Source: Actinomadura opuntiae (lineage in GTDB: Bacteria > Actinomycetota > Actinomycetes > Streptosporangiales > Streptosporangiaceae). From it: 64,000 nucleotides of DNA. The translations under genes and the position numbers were made by a program. The stretch is from the NCBI RefSeq assembly GCF_030283205.1, contig NZ_JASNWF010000029.1, forward strand, positions 1 through 64,000, in the 5' to 3' direction. The notes under the pieces were generated by a model. The model was not told the DNA's origin. It saw only the letters and a program-made list of their open reading frames with translations, and ran no database searches. Below are positions 8,682-16,320 of the stretch, one piece after another (position 1 is the first letter of the stretch; the number at the start of each line of letters is the position of its first letter).

Positions 8682-9170
8682 CTACCGGTAGTTGACGAAC
8701 TGCAGGGCGACGTCCAGGTCCTTGCCCTTGAGCAGCGAGATGACCTGCTGGAGATCGTCCTTCTTCTTCGAGCTCACCCGCAGCTCGTCCCCCTGGATCT
8801 GGGCCTTGATCCCCTTCGGCCCCTCGTCCCGGACGATCTTGCCGATCTTCTTGGCGTCCTCCTGGGAGATGCCCTCCTTCAGCCCGACGCCCAGCTTGTA
8901 GACCTTCCCCGACAACCGCGGCTCGCCCGGATCGATCGCCTTCAGCGAGATCCCCCGCTTCACCAGCTTGTCCTTCAGCACGTCGAGCACGGCGTTCGCC
9001 CGCTCCTCGGTGTTCGCCTGGATCTCGATGCTCTCCCCGGACCACTTGATCCCCGCGTCCACGTTCCGGAAGTCGAACCGGTTGGCCACCTCCTTGGCGG
9101 CCTGGTTCAGAGCGTTGTCGACCTCCTGCCGGTCGAGCTTCGAGACGATGTCAAACGAGCTGTCGGCCAT
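8682..9170 (-). CDS. yajQ: YajQ-family nucleotide-binding protein
   Basis: 162-aa member of the YajQ/DUF520 family. Relatives bind nucleotides, and some Xanthomonas and Pseudomonas members act as cyclic-di-GMP effectors. The N-terminal MADSSFDIVSKLDRQEVDNA and the ERANAVLDVLKDKL region are characteristic, and both ferredoxin-like halves are present. It appears monocistronic, transcribed away from the divergent tRNA-Tyr and ending at a strong hairpin. The second of two close in-frame ATGs (9170) was preferred because it matches the family start. Confidence 0.9.
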   Translation of the reverse strand: MADSSFDIVSKLDRQEVDNALNQAAKEVANRFDFRNVDAGIKWSGESIEIQANTEERANAVLDVLKDKLVKRGISLKAIDPGEPRLSGKVYKLGVGLKEGISQEDAKKIGKIVRDEGPKGIKAQIQGDELRVSSKKKDDLQQVISLLKGKDLDVALQFVNYR

Positions 9171-9321
9171 CGCGCACACTTCCCCTCAGCAGCACCTTCG
9201 CGGTCCTGAGAGCGTATCGACTCCCGCCGCGCCCCCGCCGCTCCGCACCGCCCGCCTCCGATGTCACGACCACTCGCCGCGTCCGCTATTCTTTCCAGTG
9301 CCGTCGCGAGAGCGACGCCAC

Positions 9322-9403
9322 GGCGGGTTGCCCGAGTGGCCAATGGGAGCGGACTGTAAATCCGTCGGCTTAGCCTACGCAGGTTCGAACCCTGCACCCG
9401 CCA
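9322..9403 (+). tRNA. tRNA-Tyr (anticodon GTA)
   Basis: The acceptor arm GGCGGGT pairs perfectly with ACCCGCC at 9396-9402, followed by discriminator A. The anticodon loop contains GTA (CTGTAAA), a long class II variable arm follows, and the T arm holds GGTTCGAACC. The 3' CCA is not encoded. A possible -10 (TATTCT) lies near 9291. A terminator hairpin and an integrase remnant follow directly. Confidence 0.97.
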
Positions 9404-9413
9404 CCCCCACGCA

Positions 9414-9455
9414 GAACGGCCCCTGATCAGGCAAGATCCCGGTCAGGGGCCGTTC
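9414..9455 (+). terminator. Terminator hairpin after tRNA-Tyr
   Basis: A 13-bp perfect stem (GAACGGCCCCTGA with its complement) encloses a 16-nt loop, starting 11 bases after the tRNA. It probably ends the tRNA transcript. Confidence 0.75.
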
Positions 9456-9699
9456 TCATCCCACCCGGCCGCCCCCGATCGTCCGCGGCCGCCCGTGCCG
9501 AAGTTCCAGGAAACCTTCGACCTGGTCGCTTCGCTGAGTCGTCGCTTGGCGTCCTCCTACTGCCGGCCACGCACTTGGCGTAGAGGCGCAGCAGGCCGGC
9601 CGCACTGTGCCCCGCCCACTCGGTGACCCGAGCCGGAGCCAGGACCGCGCCAAGCCACTCCGACACGGCCGCGTGCCGCAGGGCGATAAATGTTCGGAG
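9427..9699 (-). pseudogene. C-terminal remnant of a tyrosine-recombinase (phage/ICE integrase)
   Basis: The minus strand reads the hallmark C-terminal catalytic boxes of actinobacterial integrases: LRHAAVSEWL (box II Arg-His), then TEWAGHSAAGLL (the conserved His), then RLYAKC (the Tyr nucleophile). The frame is closed upstream by a TAG at 9700-9702, so the N-terminal and central domains are missing. It lies directly beside the tRNA-Tyr 3' end, the classic attB position, and points at the tRNA. It is a decayed trace of an integrated element rather than an active gene. Confidence 0.72.
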
Positions 9700-9717
9700 C
9701 TAGCACAGATGGTGCTC

Positions 9718-10131
9718 CTAGTCGCCCTCGTGTGGGTTCTGGGGGCGGTGAAATAGTTCGAGTGCGATGCCGTCGGGGTCACGGAAACTGAGGGCGAGAC
9801 CACCGCGGCCCGCGTCGGCGATCGGCGAGTAGTCGACGCCCAGTTCGGCGAGACGTTCCTGCCACTCTTCCAGCTCGGTTCGGGTGGCGACGCCGAGAGC
9901 AAGGTGGTCCAAGCCCGGCCGCCGCTCGTTGAACCGCTCGACGGCGCCGGAAAGATGCTGTTGCAGGACGAGGATTGCGCTGCTGTCACGGTGCATGCAC
10001 AGGGTGCGAACCCAAGACGGCTGATGCTGTGTAGCGGTCGGCTCGAATCCAAGAACTTGCTCGTACCAGCCGACACTGCGATCGTGGTCGGTCACCGTCA
10101 ACGTCACGTGAGCCCAGCCGAGAATGGCCAT
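9718..10131 (-). CDS. VOC-superfamily (glyoxalase/dioxygenase-like) protein
   Basis: A 137-aa single-unit protein with paired beta-alpha-beta-beta-beta motifs. The first metal-ligand region is WAHVTLTVTD; the second half has GLDHLALGV and the end motif FRDPDGIALELF with its glutamate. This is the vicinal-oxygen-chelate fold; the substrate cannot be read from sequence. Upstream in-frame ATGs at 10143 and 10140 are possible, but the motif begins right after 10131. It lies inside the tRNA-adjacent scar and may be cargo of the lost element. Confidence 0.8.
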   Translation of the reverse strand: MAILGWAHVTLTVTDHDRSVGWYEQVLGFEPTATQHQPSWVRTLCMHRDSSAILVLQQHLSGAVERFNERRPGLDHLALGVATRTELEEWQERLAELGVDYSPIADAGRGGLALSFRDPDGIALELFHRPQNPHEGD

Positions 10132-10143
10132 GGCGACCATCAT

Positions 10144-10654
10144 AGGGAATCTTGTCGGGCATCAGCGGGAATCTCAGGCTGACCCGCTCACGTCATGTAT
10201 GAGGAGGCACCGAGGTTGGAGGGTTGGAGTTCAGTGCTATGGCGTAGGGCATCGGTGGTGGCGTGACTTCTATTGAATCTTGTGTGGTCCTGCGCGGCCG
10301 GGGTGCCGACGTGCGCCGGCAGGCTCACAAAGTCTGAGGCGGTCTAGCCTGTCGGCATTTGGCTAGGGCACGGAGAAGCGGCGTCAGTCTGCGTTGAAAC
10401 TTGAGGTCGAGCAGGGAAGGGCGCGGCGGCTTGGGCTGGCCTGCCGGCCTTGTGGGTGCGCCCCATGGGGTGCGATGCCGGAATAGGGGCCTCCGCCTAG
10501 TTGTCGGGGTGCGTGCCGCTGTGCGCTTGGTCCACGGTGTCGATCGCTGTCCAGCGTCCGATGTCCCTCCAGGAGCTCTGGCACGTGATGGCACCATGGG
10601 GCATACGGACTGTCGCACGGCCTCTAACGTCGTTGGTCCCGCTTTGGCTTCGGC
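10144..10654. other. Gene-poor stretch, no recognisable coding sequence
   Basis: About 510 bases with lower GC than the flanks. The short frames present (for example 10401-10658 plus and 10325-10618 minus) have no recognisable domain and no good start context. It probably consists of decayed sequence from the element once integrated at tRNA-Tyr. Confidence 0.5.
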
Positions 10655-10972
10655 TTAAAGGACCACGGTAGATATGCCGACGATCCCAGCTATGACGAGC
10701 AGCACCCCGCCTATGGCGAACACAGCTGCGATGCCTCGCGCGAAAATCTTGAGGGATTCGTTACTCGGTTCCCACCACCTCCACGGGGGGAGTTTCTTGA
10801 GGGGGTCCGGAGTCGGTGGGATGTCATGGGCCCATTCATCCAAGATCCCGCGATAGTTCGTCGCCAGCGGAATGCCCAACGTGCAGCACACGATCCCGAA
10901 CAGCAGCGTTTCCCAGACTCCGGGACCCTGGCTCCTCTGGGTCGTCTCGGCCATGAGCAAGATCACGGTCAT
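10655..10972 (-). CDS. Small two-helix membrane protein, unknown function
   Basis: 105 aa. One hydrophobic segment near the N terminus (WETLLFGIVCCTLGIPLA) and one at the C terminus (IAAVFAIGGVLLVIAGIVGI) flank a soluble, Trp/Pro-rich loop with a KKLPPWRWWEP patch. The ATG at 10972 has GGGAGG 4-5 bases upstream, unlike the internal ATG at 10954. No family is recognised. It lies alone between two gene-poor stretches in the tRNA-adjacent scar. Confidence 0.6.
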   Translation of the reverse strand: MTVILLMAETTQRSQGPGVWETLLFGIVCCTLGIPLATNYRGILDEWAHDIPPTPDPLKKLPPWRWWEPSNESLKIFARGIAAVFAIGGVLLVIAGIVGISTVVL

Positions 10973-11638
10973 GTGGCCTCCCGCAGATGCACTGATCGTC
11001 CTGCGCCCGGCAGGGCGAGACAAGGCCTGTTAGCGATCGTGACGGTCCTGCTGCTTGCTGTGCTGTACCGGCACCAAACGACGCGGCGTGACGCCCGCGT
11101 TGTAACGCCGTCCGGGTGGAAAGGGCTGGCAGCGCTTGGGGCCGTGGCCTCGCGCATGACCGGTCGGAGTGGGCGGCCGTGCCGGGCCGCATCGGGATGC
11201 CCGGCCTGTTGTCGGCGAACGGCGGTGACAGGGAAGCGTCGCCGTGCACCCTCGAAGGCTCGTGCCACCGTCTCCCGGAATTGACGTCGCAGCTCGTCGC
11301 AAGGCGATGCGTCCAAGTGCTCCGCTCGGACGCACCGCCTCTGTGGACGAGTCCACGTCCGCCGGGTGTGTTGGGCAATCGCCGCCCGGTCTGCTGGGAC
11401 AGACGAACCCGAGGCGAATGCAGAGGCTTACATCCTCAGGGCGAGCTTGGGAACGTGCGCGCGCGCCATGCTCGAGCGCGGTGCGGTTGGGCCAGCTGGG
11501 TTTCCTTGGCTGGTTGAGGGATGGTTGGCCTAATGGCGGCGGGCTGCCTCTCGGGGCCGGAGCTGTCGAGGGTGGGATGGCCAGAACCTGTCACGGGCGG
11601 TTCGTTTCATCTTGTGAGTGGGGTCGTGCTGGCTTGGG
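10973..11638. other. Gene-poor stretch, no recognisable coding sequence
   Basis: About 665 bases in which all frames longer than 60 codons overlap one another and lack recognisable domains, plausible starts or consistent codon bias. Likely degenerate accessory DNA. No tRNA fragment or terminal repeat was found here. Confidence 0.5.
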
Positions 11639-12643
11639 TCATGGGTTGGTGGGGCAGATGTCGATGAGTATTTGGCAGATGTCCAGGGGGAGGGTGGCCA
11701 CTCCTTGGCCTAGGAGGGTGTGCTCAGGGCCGGGGACTCGGATGACGTGGGAGATGGAGGCGAAGAAAAGGCCGAGGCTGTCGAGTAGTTGGGGAATGCG
11801 GTGGCGTTCGGCGGATAGGACGGCCACGGGGGAGCTGAAGGTGTCGATGGTGCCGCCCAGGTTCGCGCCGTGGTGGGTGAGGCTGGAGCCGATGCGGGTG
11901 CTGAGTTCCGTTGTTCGGTCCAGGAGCTCGTCGACCTTGTCGGGATGCTGGTAGAGGGACGGGGCGATGGTGTTGGTGTTCCGGGTGAAGCGGATCCAGT
12001 TGTCGCCGTGGTCGGCGAGGGTGTCGGATAAGCCGTTGAGGTCGTTGAGCAGGTTCTTGATGGTTCGGCGGTCGGCGTAGGTGGCGTCGGTTATTTTCGC
12101 GGTGTTGGTAATGGTGCGGCGGAGGACGGGGCCTTGGCCGTACGTGCCGGCGGCCAATGTGTGGAAGATGGTGGCCAGGTCGTCGGGGTTGACGGCCTTG
12201 CTGAGCCGGTATGCGGGGGTCGCGGTGTCGGCGGGGTCCTGCGGGGTCTTGGTCTTGGTGATGGTGGCGTTTCCGGGTAAGTAGGGGCCGGTCAGTTCGC
12301 CGAGGTCGAGGACGAGGTCTTTGGGGCCGAACACCGAGATCGGTTCGGAACTGGCGGTGGTCGTTCGCGGGAGGCGGACGTCCTTGCGGACGTGGAAGCG
12401 GACCGTGACGTGGCCGTCGCGGTTCAGCCTGATGCGGTCGACGGTGCCGACGGCGATGCCGCGCACCTTTACGTCCGACTTGCCCGCGTCCAGGCCTTCG
12501 CCGGCTCGGTTGAAGGACGCGTAGTAGTGGACGCTGTCGGACGTGGAGACGGTGCTCGCGGTCACCAGGAGGACCGCGGCGACGGTCAGGGAGCCGCCGC
12601 CGAGGAGGGCGAACCTCAGCCTGGAGAGTGCTTCGTCGCTCAT
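11639..12643 (-). CDS. MCE-family (mammalian cell entry) protein, stand-alone
   Basis: 334 aa. An N-terminal membrane anchor (about residues 8-30) is followed by an MCE/MlaD domain (about residues 38-115: YYASFNRAGEGLDAGKSDVKV, then RGIAVGTVDRIRL) and a helical C-terminal region. MCE proteins form lipid- or sterol-shuttling hexamers with YrbE permeases and normally occur in six-gene mce operons. Here there is no yrbE or second mce gene nearby. GAGG lies 6 bases before the ATG. A stray copy may partner with proteins encoded elsewhere. Confidence 0.8.
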   Translation of the reverse strand: MSDEALSRLRFALLGGGSLTVAAVLLVTASTVSTSDSVHYYASFNRAGEGLDAGKSDVKVRGIAVGTVDRIRLNRDGHVTVRFHVRKDVRLPRTTTASSEPISVFGPKDLVLDLGELTGPYLPGNATITKTKTPQDPADTATPAYRLSKAVNPDDLATIFHTLAAGTYGQGPVLRRTITNTAKITDATYADRRTIKNLLNDLNGLSDTLADHGDNWIRFTRNTNTIAPSLYQHPDKVDELLDRTTELSTRIGSSLTHHGANLGGTIDTFSSPVAVLSAERHRIPQLLDSLGLFFASISHVIRVPGPEHTLLGQGVATLPLDICQILIDICPTNP

Positions 12644-12856
12644 GCGCTGCCTCGACGTCGGTGCGCCCGAGGAAGGTGGCGGCCTGGCGCCCTTCAGGCC
12701 GCGCGGAGGGGTGCTGCGACCCGCGCCGGACGCCCTGGGCGCATTTCAAGCATCCGGCGGCGGGCCGCAGCGGTCGGTGGACCACCCGGTTATTGGATGT
12801 CGCGTCTAATATGGAACGCGGTTTGAACGTGAGTCAAGGGGGCGGCACAAAGGCCG

Positions 12857-13288
12857 CTAGAGGCCGCGGGTGTGGGTGACGTGGATGCGGACGGGGACCG
12901 AGAAGCGGTTCGCGAACTCTGCGGCGCTGCCGAAGCGGGTGTTGATCGCCTCGCCGTACTTCTCCAGCCAGGCCGGGTTGTCGGTGACCGGCGGGTGGTC
13001 GTCCAGGATCTCGGCGGTGCCGGTGAGGACGACGATGTCGTTGCCGCCGTTGCTGTCGAAGTTGAGGGAGACGAGGGGCCGGCGCCGGATGTTCGCGAGC
13101 CGTCTGGCGTTCGACTGGCTGTAGATCAGCACGCTGTCGGCGCCGTCCCAGAGGAAGCCGACCGGGTTCGGCTGCGGGGTGCCGTCACGTCCGACGGTCG
13201 TCAGCCAGATCGTCGTGTCGTCGGTGAGCCGCCGGCGGACGCGTTCGCCGAAGGCGGTGGACGGGTCGGGGAGCGGGCTGCTCGTCAC
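12857..13288 (-). CDS. PPOX-class F420/FMN-dependent oxidoreductase (TIGR03667-like)
   Basis: 143 aa with the split-barrel flavin/F420-binding fold. Diagnostic pieces are WLTTVGRDGTPQPNPVGFLW, then DSVLIYSQSNARRLANI, then RRPLVSLNFDSNGGNDIVVL and GTAEILDD. Such small actinobacterial proteins use F420H2 or flavin to reduce quinone-like or other substrates; the substrate here is unknown. The GTG at 13288 is the best-placed start. The much longer frame upstream is antisense to the BNR gene and not coding. Confidence 0.8.
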   Translation of the reverse strand: MTSSPLPDPSTAFGERVRRRLTDDTTIWLTTVGRDGTPQPNPVGFLWDGADSVLIYSQSNARRLANIRRRPLVSLNFDSNGGNDIVVLTGTAEILDDHPPVTDNPAWLEKYGEAINTRFGSAAEFANRFSVPVRIHVTHTRGL

Positions 13289-13299
13289 GTGGGCCGATG

Positions 13300-13596
13300 C
13301 TAGAACACGTGCGCGAGGGCGGCGATCTCGTCGACGGTTGCTAGGGGGATCGTCAGGGCGATGTCCCAGGTTTCGTCGTCTTGGCCGATGAGCAGGACGG
13401 CTCGGTCGTCTGACAGGGCCCAGAACACCGAAGAGCCTGCGCAGACGCCTATGCGCAGGGATCGTCGTTCGTCCCAATGGGCGTCGCGGATTTCGGTTAG
13501 CCGGGAGAAGTCCGCGAGGGGCGCCCGGATGTGCAGTTCCCATGTCTCGGCGCGCAACGTCAGGACCGGGAGGGGCTCGGCGTCCATGTCCAGCAT
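13300..13596 (-). CDS. Conserved-looking hypothetical protein
   Basis: About 98 aa, acidic, with alternating hydrophobic residues (LIGQDDETWDIALTIPLATV) suggesting a small alpha/beta domain. No family is recognised. The start is uncertain: the frame extends to 13722, where it would overlap the divergent BNR gene, so the ATG at 13596 was preferred. It lies 11 bases upstream of the PPOX gene on the same strand and could be cotranscribed with it. Confidence 0.5.
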   Translation of the reverse strand: MLDMDAEPLPVLTLRAETWELHIRAPLADFSRLTEIRDAHWDERRSLRIGVCAGSSVFWALSDDRAVLLIGQDDETWDIALTIPLATVDEIAALAHVF

Positions 13597-13687
13597 CGCT
13601 TCGACCACCAGGGGATGGTCGCACGGGGCGATGAGTTCCGGGAGGCGGGACGGTCTCTTCTCGTGAGTCGTCGAGAGGAGTGCGGAT

Positions 13688-14803
13688 ATGAGTGGTGTTC
13701 GGGTTCTGGTCGGGACGCGCAAGGGCGCGTTCGTGCTGACCGCGGACGGGAAGCGCGAGAAGTGGGAGGTCAGCGGGCCGCACTTCGGCGGCTGGGAGAT
13801 CTACCATCTCGCGGGGTCGCCCGCCGATCCGTCGCGGCTGTACGCCGCGCAGTCGACCGGCTGGTTCGGGCAGGTGATCCAGCGGTCGGACGACGGGGGC
13901 GAGACCTGGCGGCCGGTGGGCAACGAGTTCCGGTACGAGGGTGAGCCGGGGACGCAGCAGTGGTACGACGGGACGCCGCGCCCGTGGGAGTTCAACCGGG
14001 TCTGGCACTTCGAGCCGTCGCCGGTGGACCCGGACGTCGTCTACGCCGGGGTCGAGGACGCCGCGCTGTTCCGGACGGGCGACGGCGGGCGGACCTGGGA
14101 GGAGCTGCCGGGCCTGCGCGGTCACAGGTCGGGGCCGGACTGGCAGCCGGGCGCGGGCGGGATGTGCCTGCACACGGTGGTGCTGGACCCGCGGGACGCG
14201 GAACGGATGTACGTGGCCATCTCGGCGGCGGGCGTGTTCAAGACGGACGACGCCGGCAAGACGTGGCGCCCGGCGAACCGGGGCCTGCGGACGGAGGGCA
14301 TCCCGGACCCGGAGGCGGAGGTGGGCCACTGCGTGCACCGCATCGCCATGCATCCGTCGCGTCCGGACGTCCTGTTCATGCAGAAGCACTGGGACGTGAT
14401 GCGCAGCGACGACGCGGGGGAGAGCTGGCACGAGATCAGCGGCGACCTGCCGAGCGACTTCGGGTTCCCGATCGCCGTCCACGCCCACGAGCCGGACACC
14501 GTCTACGTGGTGCCGATCAAGAGCGACTCGGAGCACTACCCGCCGGAGGGGCGGCTGCGGGTGTACCGGAGCCGCAGCGGGGGCGACGAGTGGGAGCCGC
14601 TGACCAGGGGGCTGCCGCAGAGCCACTGCTACGTCAACGTGCTGCGGGACGCGATGGCCGTCGACTCGCTGGACCCGTGCGGGATCTACTTCGGGACGAC
14701 CGGCGGCCAGGTCTACGCGTCGTCCGACGAGGGCGACGGCTGGACGCCGATCGTCCGCGACCTGCCGGCGGTGCTGTCGGTGGAAGTGCAGGCGCTGCCG
14801 TGA
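13688..14803 (+). CDS. BNR/sialidase-like beta-propeller protein
   Basis: 371 aa with at least five Asp-box (BNR) repeats of the form S/T-x-D-x-G-x-T-W: RSDDGGETW, RTGDGGRTW, KTDDAGKTW, RSDDAGESW and a final SSDEGDGW. No signal peptide is visible, so it is probably cytosolic, unlike true sialidases, and the catalytic arginine triad cannot be assigned. GAGGAG precedes the ATG by about 7 bases. Its stop overlaps the start of a MoaD/ThiS-like gene, which suggests a functional pair. Confidence 0.82.
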   Translation: MSGVRVLVGTRKGAFVLTADGKREKWEVSGPHFGGWEIYHLAGSPADPSRLYAAQSTGWFGQVIQRSDDGGETWRPVGNEFRYEGEPGTQQWYDGTPRPWEFNRVWHFEPSPVDPDVVYAGVEDAALFRTGDGGRTWEELPGLRGHRSGPDWQPGAGGMCLHTVVLDPRDAERMYVAISAAGVFKTDDAGKTWRPANRGLRTEGIPDPEAEVGHCVHRIAMHPSRPDVLFMQKHWDVMRSDDAGESWHEISGDLPSDFGFPIAVHAHEPDTVYVVPIKSDSEHYPPEGRLRVYRSRSGGDEWEPLTRGLPQSHCYVNVLRDAMAVDSLDPCGIYFGTTGGQVYASSDEGDGWTPIVRDLPAVLSVEVQALP

Positions 14804-15093
14804 TCAGGGTGGTGCTGCCCGCGCATCTGCGGGTGCTCGCGCAGGTGGACGGGGAGGTGCGGCTGGAGGTCGAGGAGCCCACGATCGGCGCGGTCCTGGA
14901 CGCGCTGGAGTCGCGCTGCCCGGTGCTGCGCGGCACCATCCGCGACCGGCGGACCGGGCGGCGGCGGGCGTTCGTGCGGTACTACGCGTGCGCCGAGGAC
15001 CTGTCGCACGAGCCGGCCGACACCGCGCTGCCCGGGCCGGTGGCGGCGGGCGCCGAGCCGTTCCTGGTGGTCGGCGCCATGGCGGGCGGCTAG
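14800..15093 (+). CDS. MoaD/ThiS-family ubiquitin-like protein with C-terminal Gly-Gly
   Basis: 97 aa with a beta-grasp pattern (VIRVVLPAHLRVLAQ, then TIGAVLDALESRCPVL) ending exactly in MAGG. A terminal diglycine is what E1-like enzymes adenylate in MoaD, ThiS and prokaryotic ubiquitin-like modifiers. The GTG start lies inside the last codons of the BNR gene (GTGA overlap), so the two are translationally coupled. No MoeB/ThiF, JAMM protease or molybdopterin gene lies nearby. Confidence 0.8.
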   Translation: MIRVVLPAHLRVLAQVDGEVRLEVEEPTIGAVLDALESRCPVLRGTIRDRRTGRRRAFVRYYACAEDLSHEPADTALPGPVAAGAEPFLVVGAMAGG

Positions 15094-15797
15094 CGCGGGA
15101 TGTCGGCGATCATGCCGTCGGTGTCGATGCGGTGGCCCTGGGCCCGCAGCAGGCGCAGGACGAGGTCGCGGACGGCCTTCAGCTCGTCGACGCGGTCGGC
15201 GGTCGCCCGGCCCTCCAGGTAGTCGATCGCGGCGGCGCCGACCTCGCCGGCCACGCGCGACCAGGCCTCCTGCGCCTCCTCGGCGCTGAGCCGCCGGGTG
15301 GTGCGGAAGCGCCGCAGGTCCTCCTGGGCCGCGACGACGCGGGACTGCGCGTCCGCGACCTGGACGTGGGCCTCGGCGACCGCCGTGCGCAGGTGCTCCT
15401 CGACGCGGCGGCGGCCCGACTCCTCGTCGGCGGCGGACGGCGGGCCGGTGGGCAGCTCGTCGTCGTCGACGAGCCCGGCGGCGCGCAGCCAGCGGCCCGT
15501 GGCGTCCTGCGCGGCCCTGGCCTCGTCGTAGGCGAGGCGGTCGGCGCCGTCGTAGACGACCTCGCAGCCGGCGGCGGTCGCGTCGTCGGAGAGCCGGATC
15601 CAGACGTGGCGCGCGGCGTCGGGCGGGACGGTGCCCTCGCGGGTGAAGGCGGTCAGGGCGCGTTCGGCCTGGGCGAGGTCGTCGGTGGCGCGGTCGAGGT
15701 GCCGCAGCCGCCACTCCAGGGTCTGCTCGAGGCTCTCCTCCATCGATGCCAGCGCCTGCGCCTCGAGCTCCGCCGATAGCTGGTCGGTCATGCCCAC
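15090..15797 (-). CDS. Coiled-coil hypothetical protein
   Basis: 235 aa, rich in Ala, Glu, Arg and Asp, with long heptad-like stretches (residues about 5-55 and 125-175) and no membrane segment. No family is recognised. GTG 15797 has GGGAG 8 bases upstream; the ATG at 15791 is too far from it. The 3' end overlaps the stop of the convergent MoaD-like gene by four bases. Confidence 0.6.
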   Translation of the reverse strand: MGMTDQLSAELEAQALASMEESLEQTLEWRLRHLDRATDDLAQAERALTAFTREGTVPPDAARHVWIRLSDDATAAGCEVVYDGADRLAYDEARAAQDATGRWLRAAGLVDDDELPTGPPSAADEESGRRRVEEHLRTAVAEAHVQVADAQSRVVAAQEDLRRFRTTRRLSAEEAQEAWSRVAGEVGAAAIDYLEGRATADRVDELKAVRDLVLRLLRAQGHRIDTDGMIADIPR

Positions 15798-15887
15798 CCC
15801 CGTGTCTCCCGGCCTCTGCGGCCACCCTAGGGCGGCGGCCCCGCCCGGGTGGGCGGAACACCGGACCCCGGAGCGCGACCACCGGCC

Positions 15888-15897
15888 GTAGTACTAC
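15888..15897 (+). promoter_or_regulatory. Palindrome upstream of the BlaI-family gene (candidate operator)
   Basis: GTAGTACTAC is a perfect 10-bp palindrome ending 42 bases before the repressor start. BlaI/MecI repressors bind short TAC/GTA palindromes and usually autoregulate, so this is the likely site. It is inferred from position and symmetry only. Confidence 0.45.
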
Positions 15898-15926
15898 CTC
15901 CCGTGGTGACCTGCCCGCGAGTCGGA

Positions 15927-15939
15927 TAATCTGGACGCC
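15927..15939 (+). promoter_or_regulatory. Leaderless-type promoter of the BlaI-family gene
   Basis: TAATCT at 15927-15932 lies 7 nt before the GTG, with no Shine-Dalgarno sequence between. Transcription would begin at or next to the start codon. Confidence 0.5.
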
Positions 15940-16320
15940 GTGAAGGGTCTTGGAGAGCTTGAACGCACGGTCATGGAGGTTCTGTGGGCGCGGGAGGACG
16001 CCGGTGCCGGCGCCGCCACCGCCCGGGACGTGAGCCGTGCGCTGGCCCATGACCGCGACCTCGCCCACACCACGGTGATGACGGTGCTGGACAGGCTCGC
16101 CAAGAAGGACTTCCTCGAACGCGAGCGGGACGGCCGCGCGTGGCGGTACCGGCCGGTCGAGAGCCGGGAGAGCTACGTCACGGAGCTGATGCTGGGCGCC
16201 CTGGACGAGACGGGCGACCGCGACGCCGCTCTGGCGCACTTCGTCCGGTCGGTCTCGAGCGACGAGATCGACGTGATCCGCCAGGCCTTGGCCGGCATCA
16301 CCAAGGAACCACCGGCATGA
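15940..16320 (+). CDS. BlaI/MecI-family transcriptional repressor
   Basis: 126-aa winged-helix repressor of the penicillinase-repressor family. The recognition-helix region is HTTVMTVLDRLAKKDFLERERDGR, and the C-terminal dimerisation domain follows. Proteolysis by a cognate M56 peptidase normally relieves repression. The stop overlaps the M56 gene by four bases (ATGA), giving the usual BlaI/BlaR1-like pair. No beta-lactamase or PBP gene is adjacent. Synthesis is probably autoregulated through the palindrome at 15888. Confidence 0.9.
   Translation: MKGLGELERTVMEVLWAREDAGAGAATARDVSRALAHDRDLAHTTVMTVLDRLAKKDFLERERDGRAWRYRPVESRESYVTELMLGALDETGDRDAALAHFVRSVSSDEIDVIRQALAGITKEPPA

Noticed and set aside
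9404..12856. Search for an attR copy of the tRNA-Tyr 3' end
   Set aside because: No second run resembling GGTTCGAACCCTGCACCCGCC was seen downstream, so element boundaries are not annotated.
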